NCBI GenBank assembly: GCA_001769655.1
Contig: MEPC01000038.1
Span: forward strand, 1 to 64,000
Length of the DNA: 64,000 bases
Direction: 5' to 3'
Source of the DNA: Bacteroidetes bacterium RIFCSPLOWO2_12_FULL_37_12
Lineage (GTDB): Bacteria > Bacteroidota > Bacteroidia > 2-12-FULL-37-12
Below are positions 36,497 to 45,466 of this stretch, one piece after another. Position numbers and translations under genes: made by a program. Under the pieces are notes generated by a model that saw nothing but the letters and a program-made list of their open reading frames with translations, was not told where the DNA came from and ran no database searches. Position 1 is the first letter of the stretch. Every line of letters begins with the position of its first letter.

Positions 36497-37444
36497 ATGC
36501 CAAATCCCACCAATATATTAATTATAGGTGCCAACGGACAATTAGGCACTGAGCTAAGTTTTGAGTTACAGAAGATGCATGGCTATGACCATGTAATTAA
36601 AACCGACTTATATCTACCCAGGCATAAAGTTAATCAAGAGGGGGTTTTTTGTCAGTTGGATGTGCTCGATAAGGATGGATTAATAGAAATCATAAAACGG
36701 CATAATATAAAAATAATCTATCACCTGGCGGCGTTGCTCTCGGCAAGTTGTGAAAAAAAACCATTACAGGGCTGGCAGTTAAACATGGACGGCTTGCTGA
36801 ATGTATTGGAGGTTTCTCATGCCCTAAAAATTAACAGGGTATTCTGGCCGAGTTCCATCGCGGTGTTTGGTCCCGGAAGTCCTAAAGAAAATACACCCCA
36901 GCATTGTACAAAAGATCCGGCTACTGTTTATGGTATTACCAAACTGGCTGGCGAACGATGGTGTGAATACTATTTTGCAAAATACGGATTGGATATCAGA
37001 AGCATCCGGTATCCGGGTATTATTGGCTATAAATCAATGCCGGGCGGCGGAACCACTGATTATGCAGTGGATATTTTTCATAAAGCGATCCATCATGAAC
37101 CCTACGAGTGTTTTCTCTCTGAAAATTCCTATTTACCAATGATGTACATGAGCGATGCCATCCGGGCAACCCTGCAATTAATGGAGTCGGATCCGCAAAA
37201 ATTAAGCGTGAGGTCATCTTATAACATTTCCGCCATGAGTTTTTCTCCCAGTGAAATTTACCATGAAATAAAAAAACATTTTCCGGATTTCTTATGCACA
37301 TTCAAACCCGATTTTCGTCAGCAATTAGCCGACTCGTGGCCAAAAAGCATAGATGATTCCATCGCCCGGCGCGATTGGAATTGGAAACATGAATTTGATT
37401 TGGAAAAGATGGTGGCGGATATGATTTTAAATCTCAGGGTTTGA
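36497..37444 (+). CDS. L-threonine 3-dehydrogenase, short-chain/epimerase type
   Basis: 315 residues. NAD-dependent oxidation of L-threonine to 2-amino-3-oxobutanoate, the substrate of Kbl nearby. Rossmann motif IIGANGQLGTEL, IYHLAALLSASCEKKP, and the catalytic Tyr-x3-Lys in VYGITKLAGE identify the SDR/epimerase form found in Bacteroidota, not the zinc form of E. coli. ATG 36497 gives the family start. It overlaps hemE tail-to-tail by 11 bp. Confidence 0.9.
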   Translation: MPNPTNILIIGANGQLGTELSFELQKMHGYDHVIKTDLYLPRHKVNQEGVFCQLDVLDKDGLIEIIKRHNIKIIYHLAALLSASCEKKPLQGWQLNMDGLLNVLEVSHALKINRVFWPSSIAVFGPGSPKENTPQHCTKDPATVYGITKLAGERWCEYYFAKYGLDIRSIRYPGIIGYKSMPGGGTTDYAVDIFHKAIHHEPYECFLSENSYLPMMYMSDAIRATLQLMESDPQKLSVRSSYNISAMSFSPSEIYHEIKKHFPDFLCTFKPDFRQQLADSWPKSIDDSIARRDWNWKHEFDLEKMVADMILNLRV

Positions 37445-38450
37445 ATCCCTTCACAGTTTCTACAAAGCATTTCACCTTCCCAACCTCTGTATCCGGATAT
37501 AAACCATGTCCAAGATTTGCAATGTGATGATGAGAACCAAAACGTTGGAGCATTTCAATGGTTTTTTTCTCAATTGTTTTATAGTCAGCATATAATAAAC
37601 AGGGGTCAAGGTTTCCCTGCAAGGTTTTTCCCTTACTCCACTTACGCGCTAAATTAATATCCATTGTCCAATCTAATCCAATGACACTACTGGGAAGTAT
37701 TGCAATGTCACTCAAAGAGCTAAAAGCGCCTTTTGCAAAAACAATTACAGGAACCATCGTGGATAATTTTTTACAGATTTGCTCAAGGTATGGAATTGAA
37801 AATTCCTGGTACTGTTCAGGAGATAAAATCCCTGCCCAGGAATCAAAGAGTTGAACTATACCTGCTCCGTGTTTTACCTGTGCCACTAAATAATTGATGA
37901 CACTTTTTGAAATTTTATCAAGTAAATCATGAGCTAAAGCCGGCTGGGTGTATAAAAATTTTTTAGCGTTGGAAAATATCTTCGAACCTTCTCCTTCAAT
38001 CATGTAGGCAAACAACGTCCATGGTGCTCCTGAAAAACCTATCAGAGGTATCCGGTTGTTCAATTCATTTTTTACGATGGAAATGGCTGTGTTTACATAA
38101 GAAATTCCTTCTTCGTCAATGATTTTAATCCGATTAATATCTTTTTTATTCTTAATTGTTTTTTCAAGAACCGGTCCTTTTTCTTCTATCATAGTGTATG
38201 GAAGTCCCATTTCTTCAGGCACCACGAGGATGTCTGAAAAAATAATAGCGGCATCCACAGCAAAAGCAGAGATGGGTTGGAGGGTTGCCTCGGCAGATAA
38301 TTCCGGTGTCTGAACAAGATTTTTAAAACTTTTTGCCTTCAGACGGAGTTTTCGGTATTCGGGTAAAACTCTACCTGCCTGGCGCATTAACCATACGGGA
38401 GTACGTTCGGTTTTTTTGCCGTTTGCGGCGCGGAGAAGCAGGTAATTCAT
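37434..38450 (-). CDS. hemE: Uroporphyrinogen decarboxylase
   Basis: 338 residues. Converts uroporphyrinogen III to coproporphyrinogen III in haem synthesis. RTPVWLMRQAGRVLPEYR near the N-terminus carries the substrate-binding Arg residues, DAAIIFSDILVVPEEMG the catalytic Asp, and GFSGAPWTLFAYMIEG and LDWTMDI are conserved. Other hem genes are not adjacent. Confidence 0.95.
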   Translation of the reverse strand: MNYLLLRAANGKKTERTPVWLMRQAGRVLPEYRKLRLKAKSFKNLVQTPELSAEATLQPISAFAVDAAIIFSDILVVPEEMGLPYTMIEEKGPVLEKTIKNKKDINRIKIIDEEGISYVNTAISIVKNELNNRIPLIGFSGAPWTLFAYMIEGEGSKIFSNAKKFLYTQPALAHDLLDKISKSVINYLVAQVKHGAGIVQLFDSWAGILSPEQYQEFSIPYLEQICKKLSTMVPVIVFAKGAFSSLSDIAILPSSVIGLDWTMDINLARKWSKGKTLQGNLDPCLLYADYKTIEKKTIEMLQRFGSHHHIANLGHGLYPDTEVGKVKCFVETVKGFKP

Positions 38451-38642
38451 AGTTTGTTATTTTTCTTTTCACGAAAGTACTAAAAAATAATCCGTATTTA
38501 ATTTTTCGCAGGAGATGAAACAGAGAAAACCACATTGGAACAATAAAACAGGAGTAGAAACCCAACATCCAATTAAAGCCCTTTTAAATCTTTTTCAAAT
38601 TAAAGCAAAAATGCCCTATATTTTAATGTTTTGCTATGTTTG

Positions 38643-38674
38643 TTTGTTTTTTATAAATCCAATTTCTACTTTTG
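38643..38674 (+). promoter_or_regulatory. Consensus Bacteroidota promoter for the small peptide gene
   Basis: TTTG (38643-38646), 20 bp, TACTTTTG (38667-38674). A full match to the TTTG/TAnnTTTG consensus, ending 33 bp before the ATG of the 47-residue peptide. Confidence 0.75.
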
Positions 38675-38707
38675 CGAAAAATTTTAACTAATTAATCAAA
38701 AAATAAA

Positions 38708-38851
38708 ATGAAAACACTAAACCTAAACCAAATGGAAGCCATCAACGGCGGTCTTGCAATGATTGCCTGCAATCAATTCGTATATGAAATTACAGGAATG
38801 TGTGTAGGACGTCAGTATGTATGTCCCCCATTCATGTTCTGCATCATGTAA
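38708..38851 (+). CDS. Double-glycine leader peptide, putative class II bacteriocin/natural-product precursor
   Basis: 47 residues. The leader MKTLNLNQMEAINGG fits the double-glycine pattern used by C39-peptidase ABC exporters (Leu at -12 region, Met-Glu, Ile-Asn-Gly-Gly). Cleavage after Gly15 gives a 32-residue core, LAMIACNQFVYEITGMCVGR and then QYVCPPFMFCIM, with four Cys (positions 21, 32, 39, 45), probably two disulfides or modified thioethers. The gene has its own consensus promoter and a strong terminator, so it is a single-gene unit. No exporter, immunity or modification gene is adjacent. Leaderful peptides of this sort are common in Bacteroidota but few are characterised. Confidence 0.8.
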   Translation: MKTLNLNQMEAINGGLAMIACNQFVYEITGMCVGRQYVCPPFMFCIM

Positions 38852-38872
38852 GATGGTTATCTTTTAAAAAAG

Positions 38873-38901
38873 CCCGCATCAACCATGCGGGTTTTTTTTT
38901 G
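38873..38901 (+). terminator. Rho-independent terminator of the peptide gene
   Basis: CCCGCAT (38873-38879), loop CAACC, ATGCGGG (38885-38891), then nine T. Lies 21 bp after the peptide stop. Confidence 0.92.
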
Positions 38902-38941
38902 TTCTTACATTTCATAAATTGCGCTTTTTTTCCAACCCAAC

Positions 38942-40075
38942 ATGAAATCAATCATCGTTCTCGGAGCCGGACTCGTCGGCGGAGTCATGGCAAAAGACCT
39001 CTCTTCGTTTTGCGAGGTAACCTGCGCCGATATCAATGAAGAAAACCTCCGTAAAGTGGCGCTGAATTCCAAGGTAAAAACTGTAAAAGGCGACTTGACC
39101 CATCACGATACGATTCGCAAGCTGGTGGATGATTTTGACCTCGTAGTAGGTGCATTACCCGGATTCATGGGATTCCATGCATTACATTCTGTTATTTCCG
39201 CAGGAAAAAATATTGTGGATATTTCTTTTTTCCCGGAGGACCCGTTTTTATTGGATGACCTTGCAAAAAAAAACCGTGTCACTGCTGTCACGGATTGTGG
39301 AGTGGCACCCGGTATGAGTAACATGATACTCGGATATCATCATAAAAAAATGAAGGTAGAATCTTTTGAATGTCTGGTAGGAGGATTGCCTGTGAAAAGA
39401 ACCTGGCCCTATGAATATAAAGTTGTTTTTTCTGCAGTTGATGTAATCGAAGAATATAAACGCCCTGCGAGGATGATAGAGAATGGAAAAATGGTGGTGA
39501 AAACTGCCTTGTCTGAGCCGGAATTTGTTGACTTTGATAACGTTGGAACATTGGAAGCATTCAATACCGATGGCTTGCGTTCGGTTATGCGCACCATGAA
39601 CGATATTCCTAACATGAAGGAAAGAACGTTGCGATATCCCGGGCACATTGAATACATGCATGTCTTGAGAGAAACCGGATTTTTTGATACTACACCTGTT
39701 CGGATTGGAAATTCCGACATTCGTCCTATTGATTTTACAGCCAAACTGCTTTTTCCATTGTGGAAACTGAAGGAAGGGGAAGAAGATTTTACCGTAATGC
39801 GCATCACGGTAAAAGGTACTGAAAAGAAAAATGAAGTTACCTATGTTTATAATCTGCTTGATTATTATGACCGGAAAAACAAGGTGACTTCCATGGCAAG
39901 AACAACGGGATATACCTGTACTTCAGTGGCACAGATGATGCTGGAAGGAAAATTCAACCGGAAAGGAATTTGTCCGCCGGAATATTTAGGCGAAAATGAG
40001 AAATGCTTTAATCTGGTTCTAGAATATCTGAAGAAACGGAAGGTAGTTTATGACGTGAGTAGAAAGGAGGGGTAG
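38942..40075 (+). CDS. Saccharopine dehydrogenase-like / lysine 6-dehydrogenase family protein
   Basis: 377 residues. The N-terminal Rossmann motif VLGAGLVGGVMAKDL is followed by DLVVGALPGFMGFHALHSVI and VTDCGVAPGMSNMILGYH, hallmarks of the saccharopine-dehydrogenase NADP family, including L-lysine 6-dehydrogenases. The C-terminal substrate domain includes ECLVGGLPVKRTWPYEYK. A role in lysine degradation is likely but not shown; no partner gene is adjacent. Confidence 0.8.
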   Translation: MKSIIVLGAGLVGGVMAKDLSSFCEVTCADINEENLRKVALNSKVKTVKGDLTHHDTIRKLVDDFDLVVGALPGFMGFHALHSVISAGKNIVDISFFPEDPFLLDDLAKKNRVTAVTDCGVAPGMSNMILGYHHKKMKVESFECLVGGLPVKRTWPYEYKVVFSAVDVIEEYKRPARMIENGKMVVKTALSEPEFVDFDNVGTLEAFNTDGLRSVMRTMNDIPNMKERTLRYPGHIEYMHVLRETGFFDTTPVRIGNSDIRPIDFTAKLLFPLWKLKEGEEDFTVMRITVKGTEKKNEVTYVYNLLDYYDRKNKVTSMARTTGYTCTSVAQMMLEGKFNRKGICPPEYLGENEKCFNLVLEYLKKRKVVYDVSRKEG

Positions 40076-40097
40076 GGTTTTTAACAAAGAAAATGTG

Positions 40098-40105
40098 TAA
40101 ATTTG
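40098..40105 (+). promoter_or_regulatory. -7-like element (TAAATTTG) before the toxin-antitoxin pair
   Basis: TAAATTTG matches TAnnTTTG and lies 26 bp before the antitoxin ATG. A clear -33 TTTG is not seen. Confidence 0.4.
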
Positions 40106-40130
40106 TAGTATAATTTTAAGAACATAATCA

Positions 40131-40337
40131 ATGAAAGTTTTATTAGATATTAAAGATGACAAGGCCTCTTCGCTCATGGAAGTATTACGTGGCTTGTCTT
40201 TTGTGAAAACCGAAATGCTCTCTGAAGAAAAAGTATTGCTTATAAAAGAAATAAAAGAAGCGGTAGAAGAAATGAAATTAATAAGAGCAGGAAAATTAAA
40301 AGCACGACCTGTAAAAGAATTATTAGATGAAATATAG
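40131..40337 (+). CDS. Antitoxin-like protein of a RelE/ParE-type pair
   Basis: 68 residues. MKVLLDIKDDKASSLMEVLRGL, then a long charged helix and a C-terminal KARPVKELLDEI that looks like the toxin-wrapping tail of type II antitoxins. It overlaps the toxin by 11 bp, with antitoxin first as usual. It has no clear helix-turn-helix, so autoregulation may need the complex. Confidence 0.75.
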   Translation: MKVLLDIKDDKASSLMEVLRGLSFVKTEMLSEEKVLLIKEIKEAVEEMKLIRAGKLKARPVKELLDEI

Positions 40338-40656
40338 AGTTCTTAGTATTCCCTTGTTTGACAGACAGTTCAAGCGCCTGCTGAAAAAGTTTCCATCTCT
40401 CAAGAATGAATTAAAAGAACTTTCTGATTCATTGGAACAAAACCCAGAACAAGGTGTACCTATCGGAAAAAATTGTTACAAAATTCGCATAGCTATTGCG
40501 TCTAAAGGAAAAGGCAAATCGGGAGGCGCCAGAGTAATTACAAATATTGTTGTTTCTGAAAATAATGTTTATTTGCTTACTATTTATGATAAGTCAGAAA
40601 AAGCAACCCTTGATATTAACGAACTGAACGAATTATTTAAAAATATTCCACAATAA
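40327..40656 (+). CDS. RelE/ParE-family toxin
   Basis: 109 residues. FDRQFKRLLKKFPSLKNELKELSDSL, then CYKIRIAIASKGKGKSGGARVI and VYLLTIYDKSEK, fit the RelE/ParE fold of type II toxins of the subgroup with a GKGKSGGAR motif. RelE members cut mRNA on the ribosome; ParE members poison gyrase. Which applies here is not decidable by eye. Confidence 0.85.
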   Translation: MKYRVLSIPLFDRQFKRLLKKFPSLKNELKELSDSLEQNPEQGVPIGKNCYKIRIAIASKGKGKSGGARVITNIVVSENNVYLLTIYDKSEKATLDINELNELFKNIPQ

Positions 40657-40688
40657 ATATTTCACTTATCTAATTTATAATATTCATC

Positions 40689-41315
40689 ATGAAAACTCTC
40701 TCAATCATTCTCGTAACCCTGTGTTTCAACTTTTCGCAGTTAGTAAAAGCCCAGGAAGCAGGTTCTCCCATCTCTATGGCTGATGCCTTCAAATATTCTT
40801 ACGAAGCCGAATATGCAGGTAAGAATGACGAAGCCATTCGTATTTTAAAAAATTCGTATGATGAAAAAAGTTACGAGATGAATCTACGTCTTGGCTGGTT
40901 GCATTACTCTTCCGGGTTATTTTCTGAAAGTATGACCTATTATGCTAAAGCCATTAATTTGCTTCCATTATCTCTGGAGGCAAAGTTCGGTTACACCTTG
41001 CCTGCCGCCGCATTGGGTTCATGGGATAAAATAGAAAATCAATACAGGGAGATTTTAAAAATTGATACAAAGAATGTAAATGCATCTTATAAACTTGGAC
41101 TTATTCTATACGGAAAGAAAGAATATGCCGAAGCGGAAAAATTGTTTTCAAATCTGGTCAATCAATATCCTTTTGAATACAACTATGTGCTTACCTACGC
41201 ATGGATTGAATATTTTCTGAAGAAACCCCGTGAGGCAAAAGTACTTTTCAATAAAGTACTGCTTATGTCACCGGCAGATGTTTCTGCTCAGGAAGGGTTA
41301 GGGCTAATCAAGTGA
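40689..41315 (+). CDS. Exported TPR-repeat protein
   Basis: 208 residues. The signal peptide (MKTLSIILVTLCFNFSQLVKAQ) is followed by tandem tetratricopeptide repeats, e.g. ESMTYYAKAINLLPLSLEAKFG, NASYKLGLILYGKKEYAEAEKLF and PREAKVLFNKVLLMSPADVSAQE. A periplasmic scaffold; partners unknown. It follows the toxin-antitoxin pair closely (33 bp) but is probably independent. Confidence 0.8.
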   Translation: MKTLSIILVTLCFNFSQLVKAQEAGSPISMADAFKYSYEAEYAGKNDEAIRILKNSYDEKSYEMNLRLGWLHYSSGLFSESMTYYAKAINLLPLSLEAKFGYTLPAAALGSWDKIENQYREILKIDTKNVNASYKLGLILYGKKEYAEAEKLFSNLVNQYPFEYNYVLTYAWIEYFLKKPREAKVLFNKVLLMSPADVSAQEGLGLIK

Positions 41316-41337
41316 TTTGTTTTTTTTCAGGGCACTT

Positions 41338-42087
41338 CTAAAAATTCAACCCCATTCTTTGCTTTAATAATCCACTCACTTTTTCCCCTTTGGCTATTAT
41401 ATCCTCTGTGATTTTCCACGAGGGTTTTTTTGTCAGTGTCCCGTTCATTTTTCCAACTTCAATTTCACCTACCCTTATTTTTTTCCCTCCGGCGTATTTC
41501 AAATAGAGTGATAAATAATAAATGTATTGCTTATTGTATCCATCATATTCCGTAATTATTTCATAACCGGCATCATCAATACTTTCAAATGATAATACTC
41601 CAGTGACAGAAAAAAACAGATAATTATACCGGGTGATGGCTATAATTTTTTTATCATCGTCAATTATTGTTTTTTTAGGAGGAAGAAAAAAAGCCATTAC
41701 GAATACTGCTGAAAGAACAGTGTAATAAAGTACACTATTTATCCTGTTTGAATGTTTTTTTATAAAAGGCAATAAAGCAATAACCACACTCGCCACACTG
41801 TACATAATAAGCCCCAAAGTACCATAGATGATAAAACGCATGGTGGATGATGGGGAGGTGAAAAATTCAGAGCCAATGCCGGATTCAGTCAGATAACAGG
41901 AAGAAAATGAGAAATAGTGATTGTGAAAAGGAATAAGAGAACGACTCAATTCATCGTTTATACTTTTTGATATAAGCCAATGACCGAAAACTTCAAACCC
42001 ATAGATGATAATTAAACCTATTACAACTTTCAATAGATAAAACCAGCAACCGGATTTTTTTTTGCTACTATTTTGAGATTCAGTCAT
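41338..42087 (-). CDS. Integral membrane protein of unknown function
   Basis: 249 residues from ATG 42087; an upstream start at 42132 would add 15 residues. Membrane segments: LLKVVIGLIIIYGFEVFGHWLI (about 20), FIIYGTLGLIMYSVASVVIALLPF (about 85), VLYYTVLSAVFVMAFFL (about 120). The C-terminal half is soluble and beta-rich. No family recognised. It is transcribed away from the small exported gene at 42173. Confidence 0.6.
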   Translation of the reverse strand: MTESQNSSKKKSGCWFYLLKVVIGLIIIYGFEVFGHWLISKSINDELSRSLIPFHNHYFSFSSCYLTESGIGSEFFTSPSSTMRFIIYGTLGLIMYSVASVVIALLPFIKKHSNRINSVLYYTVLSAVFVMAFFLPPKKTIIDDDKKIIAITRYNYLFFSVTGVLSFESIDDAGYEIITEYDGYNKQYIYYLSLYLKYAGGKKIRVGEIEVGKMNGTLTKKPSWKITEDIIAKGEKVSGLLKQRMGLNF

Positions 42088-42172
42088 GCCGTTTAATTTA
42101 TGGTGAAATATAGTAATTTTTATTATTTCCATAAATTTAATTATCTTCGTACTCTGAATGTGTGGAATTAAA

Positions 42173-42646
42173 ATGAAAAACCTTATACAACCTATTCTTC
42201 TGCTATTAATTTATGAAATTTCATTCCCCCATCCGTCCTATTCTCAAAACCAGGATTCAATTACTTCCCAAAAACAATTTTCCACAACCGACTCTTTCCC
42301 TTTCCCTTCCAATATTTCTTACCTCATGCTGGATGATAAGCATATCATCTATGAAAACGGAATGGTATTTTATGGTTACGATTTTAAGACGCATACTGCT
42401 GAAAATTCGTATCAGCAATCCATGAAATTGACACGACAGCTTTTCCGGAGAATTAAGAAAACAAAATTAGAAAAGATTATAAACGTTGACTGCATGGCAC
42501 TTTCAGAAAAGGAGCGCCCCTATTGCAGTACGCTTGAATGGAATAACAAAGGCAAAAAAATAAGAGTCATATGGTTTCCTGGAAATAATGATGACGACAC
42601 CATTACGTTAATCAGAATATCGGACAATATGGGGCGGTTCTGGTAG
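42173..42646 (+). CDS. Exported protein of unknown function
   Basis: 157 residues from ATG 42173. A signal peptide (MKNLIQPILLLLIYEISFPHPSYSQ) precedes a domain with YLMLDDKHIIYENGMVFYGYDF and a pair of Cys (DCMAL and RPYCSTLEW). The end is KIRVIWFPGNNDDDTI. Periplasmic; no family recognised. Confidence 0.65.
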   Translation: MKNLIQPILLLLIYEISFPHPSYSQNQDSITSQKQFSTTDSFPFPSNISYLMLDDKHIIYENGMVFYGYDFKTHTAENSYQQSMKLTRQLFRRIKKTKLEKIINVDCMALSEKERPYCSTLEWNNKGKKIRVIWFPGNNDDDTITLIRISDNMGRFW

Positions 42647-42685
42647 CAAAGCTGAATTAAGGGTATCTTTAATATTTTTATATAT

Positions 42686-45466
42686 TTGGCTGTGATTCCG
42701 TCCAATTTTTACAATTCGTGCGCCCAAACCTTCAAGGTTAGCAGATGCATCAAACTCACCCAAACCTTCAAGGTTACCCTGCGTCTCAAACCTACGCTAA
42801 ACCTTGAAGGTTGTTTACGATTTTCTATTTTCTATTTTCTATTTACTATTTACTATCGTCTTTCTTTTAAACTCACCCAAACCTTCAAGGTTATCCTGCG
42901 CCTCAAACCTACGTTAAACCTTGAAGGTTGTTTACGATTTTCTATTTTCTATTTTCTATTCTCTATTTTCTATCTTCTTTCTTCAAGCGTACTTCTCGCC
43001 CAAACCACCCACATCAAAGGTCGTGTCACGGATGCCAGCTCCGGTGACGGTCTGCCCTTCGTCAATGTCTGTTTCAAAAACTCACAGACAGGGGTCACAA
43101 CCGATTTTGAAGGTTATTTTGAAATCAAAACACAAAAACCAACCGATTCGCTGGCGGCATCCTACGTAGGGTATCTTACCCGGACAAAAAAAGTAGAAAA
43201 GAATAAGACACAAACCATTAACTTTCAGTTGCATGTTCTTAATATCCAATTAGCGGAAGTGGAAATTTTACCCGGCGTAAATCCTGCTTTTCGTATTCTG
43301 GATAAAGCCATTGCCCGAAAAGAAGTTAACGACAAGCGTATATTATCTGCTTATCAATACGATAATTACAGTAAAATACAGATCATGGTGGACAAGCTCT
43401 CCGAAAAATACCGGAAAAAGAAAGTTTTTAAACCCATCATCAATTTATTTGATTCTCTCGATGTAGTGGCTGGGGAAGAAGGAAAAGCAGTCCTTCCTGT
43501 ATTTGTTTCTGAAACAATTTCGGAATATTATTTTCTGAAAGAGCCGCTGAGAACCAAAGAAATTATCAAAGCATCAAAGATTACGGGAGTCGGTGTGGAT
43601 GACCAGAGTTTTATTTCACAACTTATGGGCTCTTCTTTCCAGGTTTTTAACTTCTACGAAAACTGGGTGACCTTACTTGGAAAAACATTTATTTCTCCCA
43701 TTGCCGACGGTGGCAAGTTATTTTACACTTACATTCTGAAAGACAGTTTGTGGCTTGGAAATTATTATTGTTATGAAATTAAAATTGTTCCCAAACGTCC
43801 ATTAGATCTTGCCTTTAATGGCACTGTCTGGATCAATGACACTACGTTTGCGCTGAAACAAATTGACCTTGAAATTACCAAGGATGCAAATCTCAACTAT
43901 ATTAACCGCGTCAAAATTCAGCAGGATTTTGAACCCACCCATAGCGGTCCCTGGTTGCCCGTGAAAACTAGGATTCTGATTGACCTTAAAGAGGTAACGG
44001 AAAATTCAGTTGGGATGATAGCCAAATTTTATAATTCCAGCAGGAATATCATCAGCAATCAACCTAACGCACTAACGTTTTACGACGAGTCCTTTGAAAC
44101 CAATGAGGATGCCTTTATGCAGAGTGACACTTTCTGGGATTCAAACCGGCATGAGAAAATTACAAGCACGGAAGCGCATGTATATAAAATGATTGACACA
44201 CTCAAAAAAATTCCTGCGGTAAAAACAGTAGCCGACCTGGTGGATATTGCTGTAAACGGATATATGAAAACCGGCAAAGTGGATTTAGGTCCCTACATTT
44301 TTCTCTACAGCAGAAATACAGTGGAAGGCAACCGGATACGTGTAGGATTCCGGACCAATTACGATTTCAGCAAGCGGCTCACTGTGAGCGGATATACGGC
44401 GTATGGCTTTAAAGATAATGCATGGAAGTACAATCTTGAAATGGAATATATTCTCCGGCGTAAGAATTGGACTACTGTAGGAATTCAGCGAAGATTTGAT
44501 ATAGACCAGGTGGGAATTACCGATGATTTCTTTTCAAAAAACAATCTGTTTGCTTTTTCATCCAGATTAGCTCCTTTAGACCGGTTAAGTTTGAATACAG
44601 AAAACAGGGTTTGGATTGAAAGTACTCCGGTGAGAGGACTGACCGGCTATTTGTTTCTGAATAAAAAAATATTCGAACCAAAGTTTGAGGACTTTATTTA
44701 TTATCCTGAAAAAAGTGACACTACGGTTTCCTTTAAAACATTCCATATTACCGAAGTGGTTTCTGAATTGAGATATTCCAAAACAGAGCGCTTTTTGCAA
44801 AAATACAATCAACGGATTAGCGTGGGAATTCGCTATAGCCCTGTTTACAGAATAAGATATACTCATGGATTTAAAATTCAGGATGGAATTTTAAAGAGCG
44901 ACTTCCTTTATGATAAATTAAGTTTTAACATTTCGCAAAAAGTTAAATTGAATACGTTGGGAAATTCATTTTATTCCATTACCCTGGGAAAGGTTTTTTC
45001 AAAACTGCCTTATCCCCTTCTGGAAGTTCATAAAGGAAATGAAACGGTTTTCAGCAATCCGGGAAATTTTTTTCTGATGAATTTTTTTGAATTTGTAAGT
45101 GATGAATTTGTAACCTTGATTTACGAGCATCATTTTGAAGGACTGTTTCTCAACCGTATCCCTTTAATGAACAAACTTAAATGGAGGGAGCTTGTCACGG
45201 CAAATATGGCTTTCGGGAGAATAAGCAGAGATAACAATCAGATTGTTGTAAAAGATGGAAAGGAATACGATGCGTTCAGTTCCTTGTCAAAGAAACCGTA
45301 TCTGGAAGCGGGGGTTGGAGTAGAAAATATTTTGAATTTTATAAGAATTGATGCCGTGTACCGGCTTGCCTATATTGATAAATTTTACAAGGAAAAATAT
45401 TACGGGTTAACCGGAAGAGGAATTAATCCTTTTGGCATCAAGGTCTTCTTCCAATTCCGGTTTTAA
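42686..45466 (+). CDS. DUF5686 outer-membrane protein with carboxypeptidase-regulatory-like domain; 5' end made of repeats
   Basis: Up to 926 residues. A carboxypeptidase-like regulatory domain (IKGRVTDASSGDGLPFVNVCF) is followed by the DUF5686 region and a C-terminal beta barrel ending FFQFRF. Such proteins sit in the outer membrane and resemble TonB-receptor relatives. The N-terminal 110 codons are odd: they translate tandem repeats (R5 and TCTATTT satellite), and the hydrophobic signal comes from the satellite (FYFLFSIFYLLSSSVLLAQ). The only standard in-frame starts are TTG 42686 and GTG 42692, which overlap a TATATTTG promoter-like box (42681-42688). The true start is uncertain. Confidence 0.75.
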   Translation: MAVIPSNFYNSCAQTFKVSRCIKLTQTFKVTLRLKPTLNLEGCLRFSIFYFLFTIYYRLSFKLTQTFKVILRLKPTLNLEGCLRFSIFYFLFSIFYLLSSSVLLAQTTHIKGRVTDASSGDGLPFVNVCFKNSQTGVTTDFEGYFEIKTQKPTDSLAASYVGYLTRTKKVEKNKTQTINFQLHVLNIQLAEVEILPGVNPAFRILDKAIARKEVNDKRILSAYQYDNYSKIQIMVDKLSEKYRKKKVFKPIINLFDSLDVVAGEEGKAVLPVFVSETISEYYFLKEPLRTKEIIKASKITGVGVDDQSFISQLMGSSFQVFNFYENWVTLLGKTFISPIADGGKLFYTYILKDSLWLGNYYCYEIKIVPKRPLDLAFNGTVWINDTTFALKQIDLEITKDANLNYINRVKIQQDFEPTHSGPWLPVKTRILIDLKEVTENSVGMIAKFYNSSRNIISNQPNALTFYDESFETNEDAFMQSDTFWDSNRHEKITSTEAHVYKMIDTLKKIPAVKTVADLVDIAVNGYMKTGKVDLGPYIFLYSRNTVEGNRIRVGFRTNYDFSKRLTVSGYTAYGFKDNAWKYNLEMEYILRRKNWTTVGIQRRFDIDQVGITDDFFSKNNLFAFSSRLAPLDRLSLNTENRVWIESTPVRGLTGYLFLNKKIFEPKFEDFIYYPEKSDTTVSFKTFHITEVVSELRYSKTERFLQKYNQRISVGIRYSPVYRIRYTHGFKIQDGILKSDFLYDKLSFNISQKVKLNTLGNSFYSITLGKVFSKLPYPLLEVHKGNETVFSNPGNFFLMNFFEFVSDEFVTLIYEHHFEGLFLNRIPLMNKLKWRELVTANMAFGRISRDNNQIVVKDGKEYDAFSSLSKKPYLEAGVGVENILNFIRIDAVYRLAYIDKFYKEKYYGLTGRGINPFGIKVFFQFRF
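42724..42990 (+). repeat. Tandem R5 repeat plus TCTATTT satellite
   Basis: Two units of about 117 bp (42756-42870 and 42871-42987). Each has AACCTTCAAGGTT (a 13-bp palindrome), GCGYCTCAAACC, AAACCTTGAAGGTT and then runs of TCTATTT/TTACTAT. A partial third palindrome begins at 42726. A dispersed inverted copy of the AACCTTCAAGGTT part lies at 49758-49810. Confidence 0.85.

Noticed and set aside
38515-38691. Possible 58-codon gene just upstream of the double-glycine peptide
   Set aside because: It overlaps the consensus promoter of the peptide gene and shows no family features; likely chance.
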